A DNA stretch of 55,236 nt from Paludibacteraceae bacterium (GTDB taxonomy: Bacteria; Bacteroidota; Bacteroidia; Bacteroidales; Paludibacteraceae): assembly GCA_905233255.1 (NCBI GenBank), contig CAJOCN010000035.1, forward strand, positions 1 to 55,236. Direction: 5' to 3'. Position 1 is the stretch's first letter. Each line of letters begins with the position of its first letter. A program made the position numbers and the translations under genes. The notes under the pieces are model-generated. The model ran no database searches, was not told the DNA's origin, and worked only from the letters and a program-made list of their open reading frames with translations. Of the stretch, positions 1 to 9,607 are shown piece after piece.

Positions 1-3000
1 GAAGATCTGCTGGAAGGTCTGTGCCAGCGGCACATCGGCATAGCTGTGTACACGGGTGCTGACGGTCAGTGTGATCTCGGAAGCCGTGAACGGCGCAGCA
101 GGCACAAAGCGCACCTTCGAAGCATAGGAAGTCTCCGTGTTTTCATACGGGTGCTGCTCGTCCAGCATCACTATCGTTCCGGCAATCGTCTGGTCATTGG
201 CGGTAACGAAGATATTGTCCGTATTGAGCAGCGACGGCATCATGTATTTGTCAAAAGTGATGTCGATAGCATCCTTGTGGGCGATGGCGTTCGCTACTTC
301 CGGCTGACGAAGCTGTACGATCGGGATATTGACCTCCAGTTGCGGCGGCGGCACGGGTAGCCACTCGCTCTGCGTCGGCTCATACCCGTCCTTTTCAAAC
401 CGCACTTGCCAGAGTCCCTGGGGAACAAACCATTGGTATTCACCGTTTGCATCTGTATAAAGCGGGTTCTCTTGCTCAAACTCGGATGCATCCCATACTA
501 TCTCCGCTTCTGCGATTTCTCCAAATTCATTGCGAACTGTGTCCTTGTAGTAGATAGTTGCAGTAACACCTTCTACGCGATTTTGTTCAACTCCCTCATA
601 TACAAACCCAGCAGGATCAAGCACATGTCCCACATCCGAATTGCCAGATTTCTTTCCTTTGGGGTCTTTTTCTGGTCTATCCTTGTCTGGATTACAATCG
701 TGATTAAGTTTACTGATCTGATTACTCAGCTTAAGCGTTTTATCTTGTAACTGATTATTGTAACCATCTTCACAGACACTTTCTATTTTAGATATAACTG
801 CTGCCGAAATTGCAGTAACACTTAATTCTACCATAATGGCAGCACCTCCTGTTGCTCCAGTCACGGCTAATGCACCTGCTTGTAAAGGAGTCTCAACAGC
901 CAGATAGCCTATTTTCCTTAATCCTTGCAAAGCAGCATGCTTACGAATGTCGTTTAGAATTTCATCTCTCTGATTATTGAGTTCTTGAAGTCTATTTGAA
1001 TATTCAGGGGCATCGCAATCAATGCTTTCAATATCCTCAAGTAACTTATACCTCATTCGAGTATCTATACCATACTCTATCCAATCAAAAGCTTGAAAAG
1101 CTCTTTTGAACACTTGCGCACTTCTGTCGGCATATTTGTAGAACCTATTTTGCTCTTTTGAGATTTTCTCTACTTGCTGATTTAGTGCATTTTGATTTTC
1201 AGGATTACCATATTTATTTATATCAGAAAGTCCTATTGGATTTTTACTGCGTTCCGCATATTTTTCCGCTAATTTATTTGCCTTTTCTGCTCGTTCTTCC
1301 AAATTTGCAAGTTTCGCAGCATTTTCTTTATCTAATGTTCTTTGAGCTGCTCTCCATATTTCTTGACTTCCAAGAACTTCATTTCGAACATCCTCAAATG
1401 ATGAGCTGGCTATTTCTCCGACAGATGCCAATGGCATTTTCTTTTGCGGTGATTGGTTGTTAATATCGGAACTAAGTTGCCCAAATTGATAAATAGTTCT
1501 AAAAACAATATTATTTGTCAAGTCAACCCTTTCGTGTAGTTCGTATGTTTCTTTCTCATATATAATATCTCCTGTCGTTGTAAATATTTGACTATACATA
1601 TTGTCTGTTAACCATTGTTCTGAATAACCATTCGCCTCTGTAACTTCTTGAATTAACATAGTATTGGTCGATTCTATATATATTGTATCCTTGCGATAAA
1701 TTGACATTTGTTGTATGCCTTGTTCAAAAATGTCATTCTCTGATTTGTATGTCTCTATTATAGAGTCTGTTTCTGCTATCCAAAGATTAAGGAATGTTTC
1801 AAATTGCTCTACAGACATATCGTCTAATGAACTTAGCCATATATCAATTTCTTGCTGGACGCTATCCGGCATTTGATACTTGTATATTATTTCTGTGGTA
1901 TCATTTTGTATCTCATTAACCATATTATATGCTTCTTGCACGCTCTTTCCGTCAACCTTACACTCTATCTTTTGCTGAAAATCTACAGCGACATTAGCAG
2001 GCAATGCGTAACTATAATCCGTATTAAAATCTCCACTTGCCACCCATTTTCCTTTAGTTGCGTCATAATTTGCCAGTAAAGAAGTCCAGTTACCATCAGA
2101 GGTTTTAACATATAACACCACATCCGATATTTTTGTCGTATCATTTGAAGTGAAATCAATATCAAAAGTAAACAATGGATAATTTGGCCAATACCAATAG
2201 TCCTTGTTTTTATGGCTCGGATTCATAAAATCAAATACAGTAACATAATCCAAGGGAGTCAAATCCATGGAACCATGTGCAGTATTTGTCATCGTCACCT
2301 TGCTAATCTCAATAGCATCTTGATTATACTGGCAATTATAGGTTTCAGATACATGTTTAACCCCATTTTTATCTACTGCAGAAGCATATACCTTCATTAT
2401 GGATAGATTGGCAGGGTTATTGAAAGTACAATCAGCAGACCAATTACCATTTCCAAGAGATTGAGCAGTGCCAATCAACTCATCATCTGCATACACTTCC
2501 ACGGTTGAGTTTGGGATTGCTGTTCCACCTGCTTTTATTGTTTTTGAAGCAAAAACATTGGGCACATTCAACGTAAGTCCCTTTACCTCATAATAAGTTG
2601 ATGCAATCGGAATTTGCAAATCGGCATTTGACACTTTGAATTGTGCATAAGCGCAAGGGGTATAGACTCTCTCTTGAAGAGGGGTAACACAAAATGCTAT
2701 CTGTTGGTTTGTATTTTGTATTGGAACAATTAAACGACCATTAGAGAGCGTGTAGTTATTGCACACCTTTCCACCAACCATTACTGAACCATTTACAAAC
2801 TCAGTACTCTCCGGCAAATCAAACACCAAACGAACATCTGAAATATCATTTAAACTATTGTGCTTAAAGTCTATTTGAGCTTTAAGCGTTACATAATTAC
2901 CAACAATGACTTGGGTGGAAGAGGAGGTGAAACGCATATTCGTCCCCCCGTAAAGCAATGCACGGTCTATGGCAGATATGCTATCAAACTGCATACCGGA

Positions 3001-5481
3001 AATCCAACCTTGACTAACCGTTATGGTATTTTGCAAATAATCGTTACCCGCTATGAGGGGTGATGTACTAAACTCACTTAAACGAGATATGCCACTAAAC
3101 GGTCTGAGATTTTCAAGACACACAACCGTATAATTGCCATCGTCTAAATAATCGAATGTAACCTCTTGACTTCCGTTGAATATCTTCTTCTGGACCAAAT
3201 TACCTTGATTGTCAAACAATAGTGCAGCGACCTCATCTACATCTGCTTGCTGATATGTTGCGTATATAGCACCTAATTGAGTTATCGGGATATTAACTCG
3301 TGCATAAAGGGAACTATCTATTCGTGTCCCGACAGTCGAGGGGTAGAACTTATGATTACGTGAAGTAGCCGTGACCGTAATCGAATCTCCCAATGCTATT
3401 TTTTCCGGCAATGTAAGAATAGGATATTTAACGACTGCTTGCATAGATTTCTGTTGGGTCACATTATAGACAGAGAAATCCACATTCGCGTAATCCGCGT
3501 AATAGTCCGTTACTTCCTGCTCGTTTCCCCGTAAAACACTTTCTGTATATTGAGGTATAACATAAAGTACGGTTCCGGTTAACGGTTGTATCTTTATGGT
3601 ACCGAGATCCCCTAATTGCGTAGTATCAATAACGAGCGTGTGCTTGAGATAACTATTCTCTGTAAAATAGAGCGTAGTATTAGCATTTAATACCTCTACG
3701 GAAAAATTGCCTTCATTATCTGTCTCTGCGAAATAGACATTGGTATTTTTGCCTTTCAGCGATTGAGCTATGGACACATACACCCCTTTGACAGGTGAAA
3801 GAGAAGTAGAAGAAACGACCTTACCGGACAATATGATTGATTGACGTTTGGTCAGTTGTATTTCTTTCACTTTTTGCTCACTATTTACCACAACAGACTC
3901 TTTGGGTAATTCTTCATAGATTGAGTTATATTTTGCCTCCAAATCAATGGTATAATATACTTCCACTCCTTCTATAACATTAGTTAAGACTGCTCCTTTC
4001 TGTAAATAATTGCCTTTTTCATCCAACCATGTTATAGTGGCTGACGGGGTAATATCTCCGCCTTCCGGGGTGACAATTTTTAAAGTCAGAGTTTGAGGCA
4101 TTAAAAGGCTATCGAACGCCAAAGAAAGGTCTTGGTCTTCAATAATGATATTGTCTATTGTACCTAATACCATTCCCCTGCTATTCTTGACAGACAATGA
4201 ATAGTTGCTGTTTTGGAATAGATTCAGGAAAGTGTATTCCGTCCTGTCAGTAATAAGATAGCGTTGAGTCTGACCGCTTTGGAGATTGACCAGTTCCAAC
4301 GATGTATTTTTATACCGTCCGTTTTGCGCATCCTGCGGAAGTGCGACGGTCAGTGTTTGCGCATCCATGGCAACCAGATTAAAACGGCTCCAAAGAGGAG
4401 ACTGGCTATATAAGTTCAGGGCTGATGCCGGAACTCTGACAGTTATAGTAGAAGCCAAATCATCCAAAGCATTATCTTCCACATCGGGAGGGACAGTTGC
4501 ACAAAGGACCAATTCTCTGATAGCAGTACTACCATAGAATGCATTCTCCTCTATCAGTTCAATAGATGACGGCAAAATAAGAGTATGGAGCGAAGTTAGA
4601 TTAGCAAAAGCCCATTGGGGGATAGTACTTATTCCATTGGTCCGGCTTATATCTATATGGCCACATGATGACATATTTTGGAATACCCCGATATCTCCAT
4701 CGGTTATTTGTCCGATAATTGTAACTGATTGTACAAGCGTATAGCTATAATCTCCGAGTAAGTTGCGAATTGTACTACTCAATCTTCCAGCCGTAAACCT
4801 ATCTACTAAAAGCGTACCTGTAGAAGAATCCCAACTATTTGCATTGGGATCAGCTGGAGACTCCGGATTAAAAGAAAAGACAGCGGTATAGTCCAAATCT
4901 CTTTCTGCCATTTCGATAAGAAGCGGATTACGGCTTGAGAATAAAGTATTGTTTTGCATCCACCCTACGAACTCATATCCGGCATTCGGATAAGCATAGA
5001 TGCGTTCTTGTGAGCCTTCCTGCATGTAGAGCGACGAGCGGTTGACAGAGCCACCGACAGAGGGCGAGGTATAGACCGTAACCTGATGTTTTCTGATCAC
5101 CTCTCCCTGTCCTTGCGGGTCTTCCGGGGATGCGGGATTGAATGCTTCGGGTTCATACACCATCTGTGCTGTAATAACTACATTGCGCGCGGGCATGGTG
5201 AAATACTGATAGGTTTCTGTTCCTAACACACTGTCACCGCAGACCCATTGCGATAGTTTGAAGTCTTTGGCGGGGGCGATACGCAGGGAGACTTGTTGTC
5301 CTTTCGCCACCATGGTACGTGTGATGTTCGCCGTACCTCCGGCAGAAGGAGAGACATGGACCGTCAGCGCATAGTAGGGCATCGGGTCTCCCGGGTTCGT
5401 GGGATCAAACTCGCCGTTTTGCGCATGCAGGCTAAAAGCCCACACGCACAAAGCGACTATGGATAGATATATTCGTTTCAT
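1..5481 (-). CDS. Giant exported multidomain protein, partial (C-terminus outside window)
   Basis: The frame reads open from an ATG at 5481 to base 1 with no stop: 1827 codons, truncated by the window edge. An N-terminal signal peptide (MKRIYLSIVALCVWAFSLHA) predicts export. Then come two InlB-B-like repeats (about residues 36-92 and 125-195, with VSPSAGG and TSPSVGG starts), a short BspA-like leucine-rich stretch (about 240-325), a carboxypeptidase-regulatory-like beta domain near 545-600, and a long region of likely Ig-like modules. Residues about 1348-1425 are charged and helical. Residues about 1523-1563 form a markedly hydrophobic, Gly/Ala-rich stretch unusual for a soluble adhesin, followed by a second carboxypeptidase-regulatory-like domain (about 1625-1705). 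It lies 27 bases after the LRR gene on the same strand, so co-transcription is likely. A T9SS sorting domain, if any, would lie outside. Function unknown; surface adhesin or secreted effector are inferences. Confidence 0.85.
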   Translation of the reverse strand, partial: MKRIYLSIVALCVWAFSLHAQNGEFDPTNPGDPMPYYALTVHVSPSAGGTANITRTMVAKGQQVSLRIAPAKDFKLSQWVCGDSVLGTETYQYFTMPARNVVITAQMVYEPEAFNPASPEDPQGQGEVIRKHQVTVYTSPSVGGSVNRSSLYMQEGSQERIYAYPNAGYEFVGWMQNNTLFSSRNPLLIEMAERDLDYTAVFSFNPESPADPNANSWDSSTGTLLVDRFTAGRLSSTIRNLLGDYSYTLVQSVTIIGQITDGDIGVFQNMSSCGHIDISRTNGISTIPQWAFANLTSLHTLILPSSIELIEENAFYGSTAIRELVLCATVPPDVEDNALDDLASTITVRVPASALNLYSQSPLWSRFNLVAMDAQTLTVALPQDAQNGRYKNTSLELVNLQSGQTQRYLITDRTEYTFLNLFQNSNYSLSVKNSRGMVLGTIDNIIIEDQDLSLAFDSLLMPQTLTLKIVTPEGGDITPSATITWLDEKGNYLQKGAVLTNVIEGVEVYYTIDLEAKYNSIYEELPKESVVVNSEQKVKEIQLTKRQSIILSGKVVSSTSLSPVKGVYVSIAQSLKGKNTNVYFAETDNEGNFSVEVLNANTTLYFTENSYLKHTLVIDTTQLGDLGTIKIQPLTGTVLYVIPQYTESVLRGNEQEVTDYYADYANVDFSVYNVTQQKSMQAVVKYPILTLPEKIALGDSITVTATSRNHKFYPSTVGTRIDSSLYARVNIPITQLGAIYATYQQADVDEVAALLFDNQGNLVQKKIFNGSQEVTFDYLDDGNYTVVCLENLRPFSGISRLSEFSTSPLIAGNDYLQNTITVSQGWISGMQFDSISAIDRALLYGGTNMRFTSSSTQVIVGNYVTLKAQIDFKHNSLNDISDVRLVFDLPESTEFVNGSVMVGGKVCNNYTLSNGRLIVPIQNTNQQIAFCVTPLQERVYTPCAYAQFKVSNADLQIPIASTYYEVKGLTLNVPNVFASKTIKAGGTAIPNSTVEVYADDELIGTAQSLGNGNWSADCTFNNPANLSIMKVYASAVDKNGVKHVSETYNCQYNQDAIEISKVTMTNTAHGSMDLTPLDYVTVFDFMNPSHKNKDYWYWPNYPLFTFDIDFTSNDTTKISDVVLYVKTSDGNWTSLLANYDATKGKWVASGDFNTDYSYALPANVAVDFQQKIECKVDGKSVQEAYNMVNEIQNDTTEIIYKYQMPDSVQQEIDIWLSSLDDMSVEQFETFLNLWIAETDSIIETYKSENDIFEQGIQQMSIYRKDTIYIESTNTMLIQEVTEANGYSEQWLTDNMYSQIFTTTGDIIYEKETYELHERVDLTNNIVFRTIYQFGQLSSDINNQSPQKKMPLASVGEIASSSFEDVRNEVLGSQEIWRAAQRTLDKENAAKLANLEERAEKANKLAEKYAERSKNPIGLSDINKYGNPENQNALNQQVEKISKEQNRFYKYADRSAQVFKRAFQAFDWIEYGIDTRMRYKLLEDIESIDCDAPEYSNRLQELNNQRDEILNDIRKHAALQGLRKIGYLAVETPLQAGALAVTGATGGAAIMVELSVTAISAAVISKIESVCEDGYNNQLQDKTLKLSNQISKLNHDCNPDKDRPEKDPKGKKSGNSDVGHVLDPAGFVYEGVEQNRVEGVTATIYYKDTVRNEFGEIAEAEIVWDASEFEQENPLYTDANGEYQWFVPQGLWQVRFEKDGYEPTQSEWLPVPPPQLEVNIPIVQLRQPEVANAIAHKDAIDITFDKYMMPSLLNTDNIFVTANDQTIAGTIVMLDEQHPYENTETSYASKVRFVPAAPFTASEITLTVSTRVHSYADVPLAQTFQQIF

Positions 5482-5508
5482 GACATTTACGATTTAGTCA
5501 TTTACCAT

Positions 5509-8505
5509 TTATTTGGTCATTTGACCATTCACATTATACTCTATGCCGTTGCGGATAATAATCAACTGTCCGTCACGGAGCATTTTTGTACATTGTACTT
5601 GGTCACTTGGTACTTGTCCAACTCCTGTCGGCATCTTAGCAACAAAGGAGACAACGAAGCGGTTGTCAAACGTACCGCCTTCGGTAGTGAAGGTATAACC
5701 GCCTTCCGTCAAATCGGTTGCTACATTGGTTTGGGTGTCGGTCAGAATGATGCTTGTACTTTGTGCTTCGTCACTTTGCAACTGAATCGTGTATTCGCCA
5801 CTCTTACCGAAGAACGCACTCATGTAGAAAACACCTGTTCCTTCGGGACGCTCGTTGATGGCATAACGGATGCCGTTGTCGGAGAGATAGAGCTGCGGAA
5901 CGGTCTTGTCGGTCGAGAGCATTTTGGCAGCATCGCGATTCAGTTCGTAATCCGCAGAAGCATTCTCGTTCAGCACCAGACGGGCACGGTCGGAATAATC
6001 CGCATTGGAGAGAGTGAAGTTAAATACTTTGCGGGTTGAGGTTTGTGCTTGCGCTTTGGCACATCTCGGAGCGTAATAACGGTTATTATTGTATTCCTCT
6101 TGGGAAACTTCTTGTTTGTTAGCAGCGGAACGACCTTCTTTATGGAACGTGATTGCCGTTGTACCCTGCGGAGCCTGTACGAAGAAACCTTCGGCAGGAC
6201 GAAGCATGTAGTTGTCATCCAGAGGCGAATAGGCGGTATAGCCGTTGCCGTTCCACGTAGTGATAGGTGCTTCGAAGTCCATCTGTTGAATGTCGAACGA
6301 ACATGGATAGGGGTTGCCTACCAAGTTCCAACTGCGGTTCTGCGGGAACTCGGCGGAGTACTCCGTCAGGGGCACATCTACATCGTTGGTAGCAAAGATG
6401 TTTTGTTTGTTAGCGTTGTTGGCTGCAGGCATACCAAAAGTATAATATGTATAATTGCTATCATCAGTCATATATATGATGTATCCATTGTAAGCATGAA
6501 GCACGCCATTGGCAGGTACATTATTCCATGTCTCGCCGTTGCCGGACGCACGGTTAGCGCCCGAATACTCGCGGATGACCCATTGATATGAAGATTTACA
6601 TAAGATATCTGACATATTCACATCAAAAGGAAGTGAGAAGAAGTTCCACTGATTTTTACGTACGCTTAAATATACTCCCACAACATCTGCCGTCATCGGC
6701 GAGTTAGCAAGCAGCATGCCGGTATAAGGCATGTAGGAATAATAAGTATAATTTCCACTATTATACTGACTGTTGTATTGCCTGTTAGCACTACCTATTT
6801 CTTGTACATAACTGCCGAGCGCTAAAGCTTGGTCTGCACTCATGGTTAATGCTGCGCCGCTGTTAATGGTCATATTCGCTTGGGCGGCAATTCCATCCGT
6901 TGTAGAGAGCAGGAAATCGCTGCTGAAATTCAATTCTGAGATATTGCCTTCAATCGGGAGGATCTGTCCGAACTGGTACCAGTTGTCATGGAGTCGGTAA
7001 GCAGCCATGCTGATTGCGGGAACATGGAGGGTCATGTTAGCTGCATTGGAAGTGTTGAATACGCTAAAAGTGAGCGGGGAGACTACATAGCAATACACAT
7101 CCGTCCACGTATTCGAGAACGATTCCCATGAGGTTACGGAAGCAGGAATGGTAATAGAGGTGGCATTACGGAAATTGCCACTGCCAACCGTCTGCAATCC
7201 GTCGGGAAGTTGCACATTGGTAAGATACGGGAGTGCTCCTTGACCAATCTCCTTCAACGCGGACGGGAAGGTAAGAGAGGTAAGTTTGTCACAGCCATTG
7301 AAGCAATCTCCAGGAATAACTTCCAATTCGTCGGACAACGTGACGGATCGTAAATTACCACCGATAGACACATATTGCCCGTTTACGTATTGGCTGGTTT
7401 CAGACATATAGAATGCGCTTTCTCCCAAACTTGTTACATTCGATAAATCGACTTGGGTCAAGGCATAGCAGTTACAGAACGCATATTGGCCTACGGTGTT
7501 AACCAATGGCATCGTAACGGAAGCCAGATTTTGATTATTATCAAACGCATAGTCACCGATGGTTTGCACAAGCGGCATTGTGACGGTCTCTATTATAGAA
7601 GTATAAGACGACGAATAATAATCATTACTCATCGCAAAAGCATAATTGCCTACAGAGAGCACTTTCGGCATCGTTAGAGAGGACAGATTTTGGCACTGAT
7701 AGAACGCATAGTTTCCTATGGATTCTATATTATCTAAGTTGATAGTACTCAACCGCTTGCAACCATAGAAAGCATTTTCGTTTACTGCGATGCAGGTAGC
7801 AGGCAGTGTGACTTTTAATAATTTAGCCAAATCCTTGCATCCACCGATGCTCGTGATATCTGTGCCGGAGAGATCCAAAATCTGCAGGTTAGTCATACGT
7901 CCGAGATATTGCATATCTGCCTCGTTGAGCGTGCCGGTAACGGTGAGTGCGAGCACATCCGTCCATGTCTTGGTTCCCAATGCCTGTACGAGTACCTGTC
8001 CGAAAGTCCCTGCTGTTGCTACATGGACGGTATAAGAGTTCGTCTCATCCGGGAGCAGGTTTCTACATGTGGTAGTTTGAAGTTTTCCATTGCTATTGAA
8101 TTCCGTACAAATGGAACCTGTCTGATTAGTGAGAATATAGTTACTACCCGGATAATTGCTATTTGTATTTTCCATCCAACCCATATGATAAGGCGTGTTC
8201 TCTTCTATCTGGAAAGACACTGTAAACCAACCTTCTTCGTCTATCTGCGCCTGCTGTGCCCAGATAACAGGAGTGGCATTATAACCGGTACTTCCCGTAT
8301 AGGTATAATAGGCTTGCGATGCGCTTGTGCTGCCTGTCCATACACAGGCATATGCGCTTGACCAATCCACAGAGTTAGGATCCAGACGAACGGTATAGGT
8401 TACTTGCTGATTCGATTCCGAAATTACTTCGCCGGCATAGGCCGGTGCCTTCATGGAAATTAGTGCGCATAACACGCTTGCTAAAAGTAGAATTTTTCTT
8501 TTCAT
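5509..8505 (-). CDS. BspA-type leucine-rich-repeat secreted protein (998 aa)
   Basis: A signal peptide (MKRKILLLASVLCALISMKA) starts the protein. Residues about 185-470 are LRR_5/BspA repeats with the recurring pattern of a beta strand, IG(N/D)YAF and a short hydrophobic strand. A long beta-rich part follows, and the last 42 residues (about 957-998) have the form K-L-x-x-G-x-L-x-I-x-R-x-G-x-x-Y-x-x-x-G, the compact C-terminal module common on exported Bacteroidales proteins and probably read by a T9SS-like pathway. BspA repeats in this phylum usually mediate surface adhesion; that role is inferred. The start is set by the signal peptide. No clear phylum-type promoter is visible in the 215 bases between this start and the terminator of the upstream RNA, so the promoter is uncertain. 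Confidence 0.88.
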   Translation of the reverse strand: MKRKILLLASVLCALISMKAPAYAGEVISESNQQVTYTVRLDPNSVDWSSAYACVWTGSTSASQAYYTYTGSTGYNATPVIWAQQAQIDEEGWFTVSFQIEENTPYHMGWMENTNSNYPGSNYILTNQTGSICTEFNSNGKLQTTTCRNLLPDETNSYTVHVATAGTFGQVLVQALGTKTWTDVLALTVTGTLNEADMQYLGRMTNLQILDLSGTDITSIGGCKDLAKLLKVTLPATCIAVNENAFYGCKRLSTINLDNIESIGNYAFYQCQNLSSLTMPKVLSVGNYAFAMSNDYYSSSYTSIIETVTMPLVQTIGDYAFDNNQNLASVTMPLVNTVGQYAFCNCYALTQVDLSNVTSLGESAFYMSETSQYVNGQYVSIGGNLRSVTLSDELEVIPGDCFNGCDKLTSLTFPSALKEIGQGALPYLTNVQLPDGLQTVGSGNFRNATSITIPASVTSWESFSNTWTDVYCYVVSPLTFSVFNTSNAANMTLHVPAISMAAYRLHDNWYQFGQILPIEGNISELNFSSDFLLSTTDGIAAQANMTINSGAALTMSADQALALGSYVQEIGSANRQYNSQYNSGNYTYYSYMPYTGMLLANSPMTADVVGVYLSVRKNQWNFFSLPFDVNMSDILCKSSYQWVIREYSGANRASGNGETWNNVPANGVLHAYNGYIIYMTDDSNYTYYTFGMPAANNANKQNIFATNDVDVPLTEYSAEFPQNRSWNLVGNPYPCSFDIQQMDFEAPITTWNGNGYTAYSPLDDNYMLRPAEGFFVQAPQGTTAITFHKEGRSAANKQEVSQEEYNNNRYYAPRCAKAQAQTSTRKVFNFTLSNADYSDRARLVLNENASADYELNRDAAKMLSTDKTVPQLYLSDNGIRYAINERPEGTGVFYMSAFFGKSGEYTIQLQSDEAQSTSIILTDTQTNVATDLTEGGYTFTTEGGTFDNRFVVSFVAKMPTGVGQVPSDQVQCTKMLRDGQLIIIRNGIEYNVNGQMTK

Positions 8506-8720
8506 AAATAAGTAAGTTATATTCCCCTCTTACACCTTCGGGGATTGGTTTTATTATATAGATGTTTTCAAATTGATCGTTACCGTTACGTACAGGTATG
8601 CCTCAATGGGCGTTAATTGAAGTTGGTGAGTAGTATAAGGCTCCCTTGGTCATGAGCGTATGATAGTTTTTGGGGTAATTATAAATAAGTTTGTGTGCGC
8701 GTGGGTGCGTATATATATAC

Positions 8721-8755
8721 AAAAAAGCGCAGATTTCGCTATTGCTCATCTACGC
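8721..8755 (-). terminator. Rho-independent terminator of the 6S-like RNA
   Basis: Minus-strand RNA forms an 8-bp stem between 8748-8755 and 8727-8734 (one G-U pair; on the plus strand this position would be a C-A mismatch, which gives the direction), then six U residues (8721-8726). Bases 8752-8755 are also used by the outer stem of the RNA, so the two structures compete. Confidence 0.7.
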
Positions 8756-9023
8756 GTTAGGACCTTAGCACTCGCCCCTCAAGTCAAACAAACAACAATG
8801 AAACCTACGCCGATATGACGACACGCCAGTCAACGAAATGACCAGGCGAGTATGAATGTCATACCCGTAGGCATCTATTGGTTACTTTGCTTCTGACTTG
8901 AGATGATGTGTTATAAAGTGTGCTAAGCTTTTAACGCGTCAAATACAAAGCGTCAATAAACGCCATCAATATGTCTTAAAATCCACTCTATAGAAGAGAC
9001 ATATCCCCTCCAACGTAGATTTC
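8721..9023 (-). ncRNA. Structured non-coding RNA, 6S-RNA-like rod
   Basis: On the minus strand a consensus promoter (9029-9059) is followed by nested pairings: 8932-8939 with 8752-8759 (8 bp), 8920-8926 with 8765-8771 (7 bp), 8894-8902 with 8778-8786 (9 bp), then a large bubble (8872-8893 against 8787-8803), then an apical arm: 8866-8871/8804-8809, 8858-8865/8812-8819 and 8839-8848/8824-8832. A terminator hairpin with U-run ends it at 8721. About 190 nt with closing stem, central bubble and terminal stem is the architecture of 6S RNA, which binds RNA polymerase holoenzyme by mimicking an open promoter. No long ORF is present. Mature ends are uncertain; about 80 nt of leader may be processed off. 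Alternative: a cis-acting attenuator for the LRR gene 215 bases downstream, since the outer stem shares bases with the terminator. The pairing is seen; the 6S identity is inference. Confidence 0.6.
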
Positions 9024-9028
9024 GGGTA

Positions 9029-9059
9029 CAAAGGTACGAAGAATTTTTGATATATACAA
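9029..9059 (-). promoter_or_regulatory. Bacteroidetes-type promoter of the structured RNA
   Basis: Read on the minus strand: TTG at 9057-9059, a 20-base spacer and TACCTTTG at 9029-9036, matching the phylum's -33/-7 consensus exactly. Nothing on the minus strand downstream of it is coding until 8505. Confidence 0.75.
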
Positions 9060-9096
9060 AAAAATTTTCATTTTTTCGTAAAAAAGCGGGAGCCGG

Positions 9097-9167
9097 GGCA
9101 TTATAAAGGCTAATGGCGAAAGGTTATAGGTTATAGGTTATAGGTTATAGGTTATAGGCGAAGGGCT
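9097..9167. repeat. Dispersed intergenic repeat with a 7-bp tandem core
   Basis: Five copies of AGGTTAT (9121-9155) are flanked by GGCGAAAGG-like sequence and preceded by GGCATTATAAAGGCTAA (9099-9115). The same element, inverted, lies at 21461-21541. It follows the DUF486 gene. No coding or terminator signal is visible in it. Confidence 0.75.
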
Positions 9168-9179
9168 TATAAAGGCTGA

Positions 9180-9551
9180 TTACTTGAAACCGAAGACGAA
9201 ATAGACGGCTCCGATGAGGAAGAGGCAGGCTACGAAATGGTTCCAGCGGAGAGGCATGTGGAACGCCAGGGCGGAGAAGAGGACGAAGACCACGAGGGTG
9301 ATGACCTCCTGGATAACCTTCAGTTGCATGAGGGTGAAGGGTCCGCCGTTGCCCTCGAAGCCCATGCGGTTGGCGGGGACCTGAAGGCAGTACTCAAAGA
9401 AAGCGATGCCCCACGAGAGGAGGATCACGAAAATAAGGGGTGTGGCGTTGGAGAAGAAGCCCATGTTCTGGAGCTTCAGGTGGCCGTACCACGCGAGCGT
9501 CATAAACACGTTCGACGCTAATAGTAACAAAATGGTATATAATGCATTCAT
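9180..9551 (-). CDS. DUF486 family small membrane protein (123 aa)
   Basis: Four hydrophobic segments and the sequence start MNALYTILLLLASNVFMTLA match DUF486, a family of roughly 110-120-residue proteins related to drug/metabolite transporters; substrate unknown. I chose the ATG at 9551, with GGAAG a few bases upstream, because the family begins at this hydrophobic helix. An in-frame TTG at 9611 would add 20 residues and overlap the sirtuin stop codon by four bases. It is last in an operon with ttcA and the sirtuin. It probably sits in the inner membrane. Confidence 0.85.
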   Translation of the reverse strand: MNALYTILLLLASNVFMTLAWYGHLKLQNMGFFSNATPLIFVILLSWGIAFFEYCLQVPANRMGFEGNGGPFTLMQLKVIQEVITLVVFVLFSALAFHMPLRWNHFVACLFLIGAVYFVFGFK

Positions 9552-9607
9552 AAATCTTCCATACGGCTTCAGCCGATCGTTCGAGGCTTTGCCGAGATAA
9601 GAAATCT

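Noticed and set aside
8721..9023. tmRNA or RNase P RNA as identity of the structured RNA
   Set aside because: No tRNA-Ala-like ends with CCA and no tag frame for tmRNA; none of the conserved RNase P core motifs are visible. The 6S-like layout fits better.
9121..9167. Possible CRISPR array
   Set aside because: The 7-bp units are contiguous with no spacers, and no cas genes are present.
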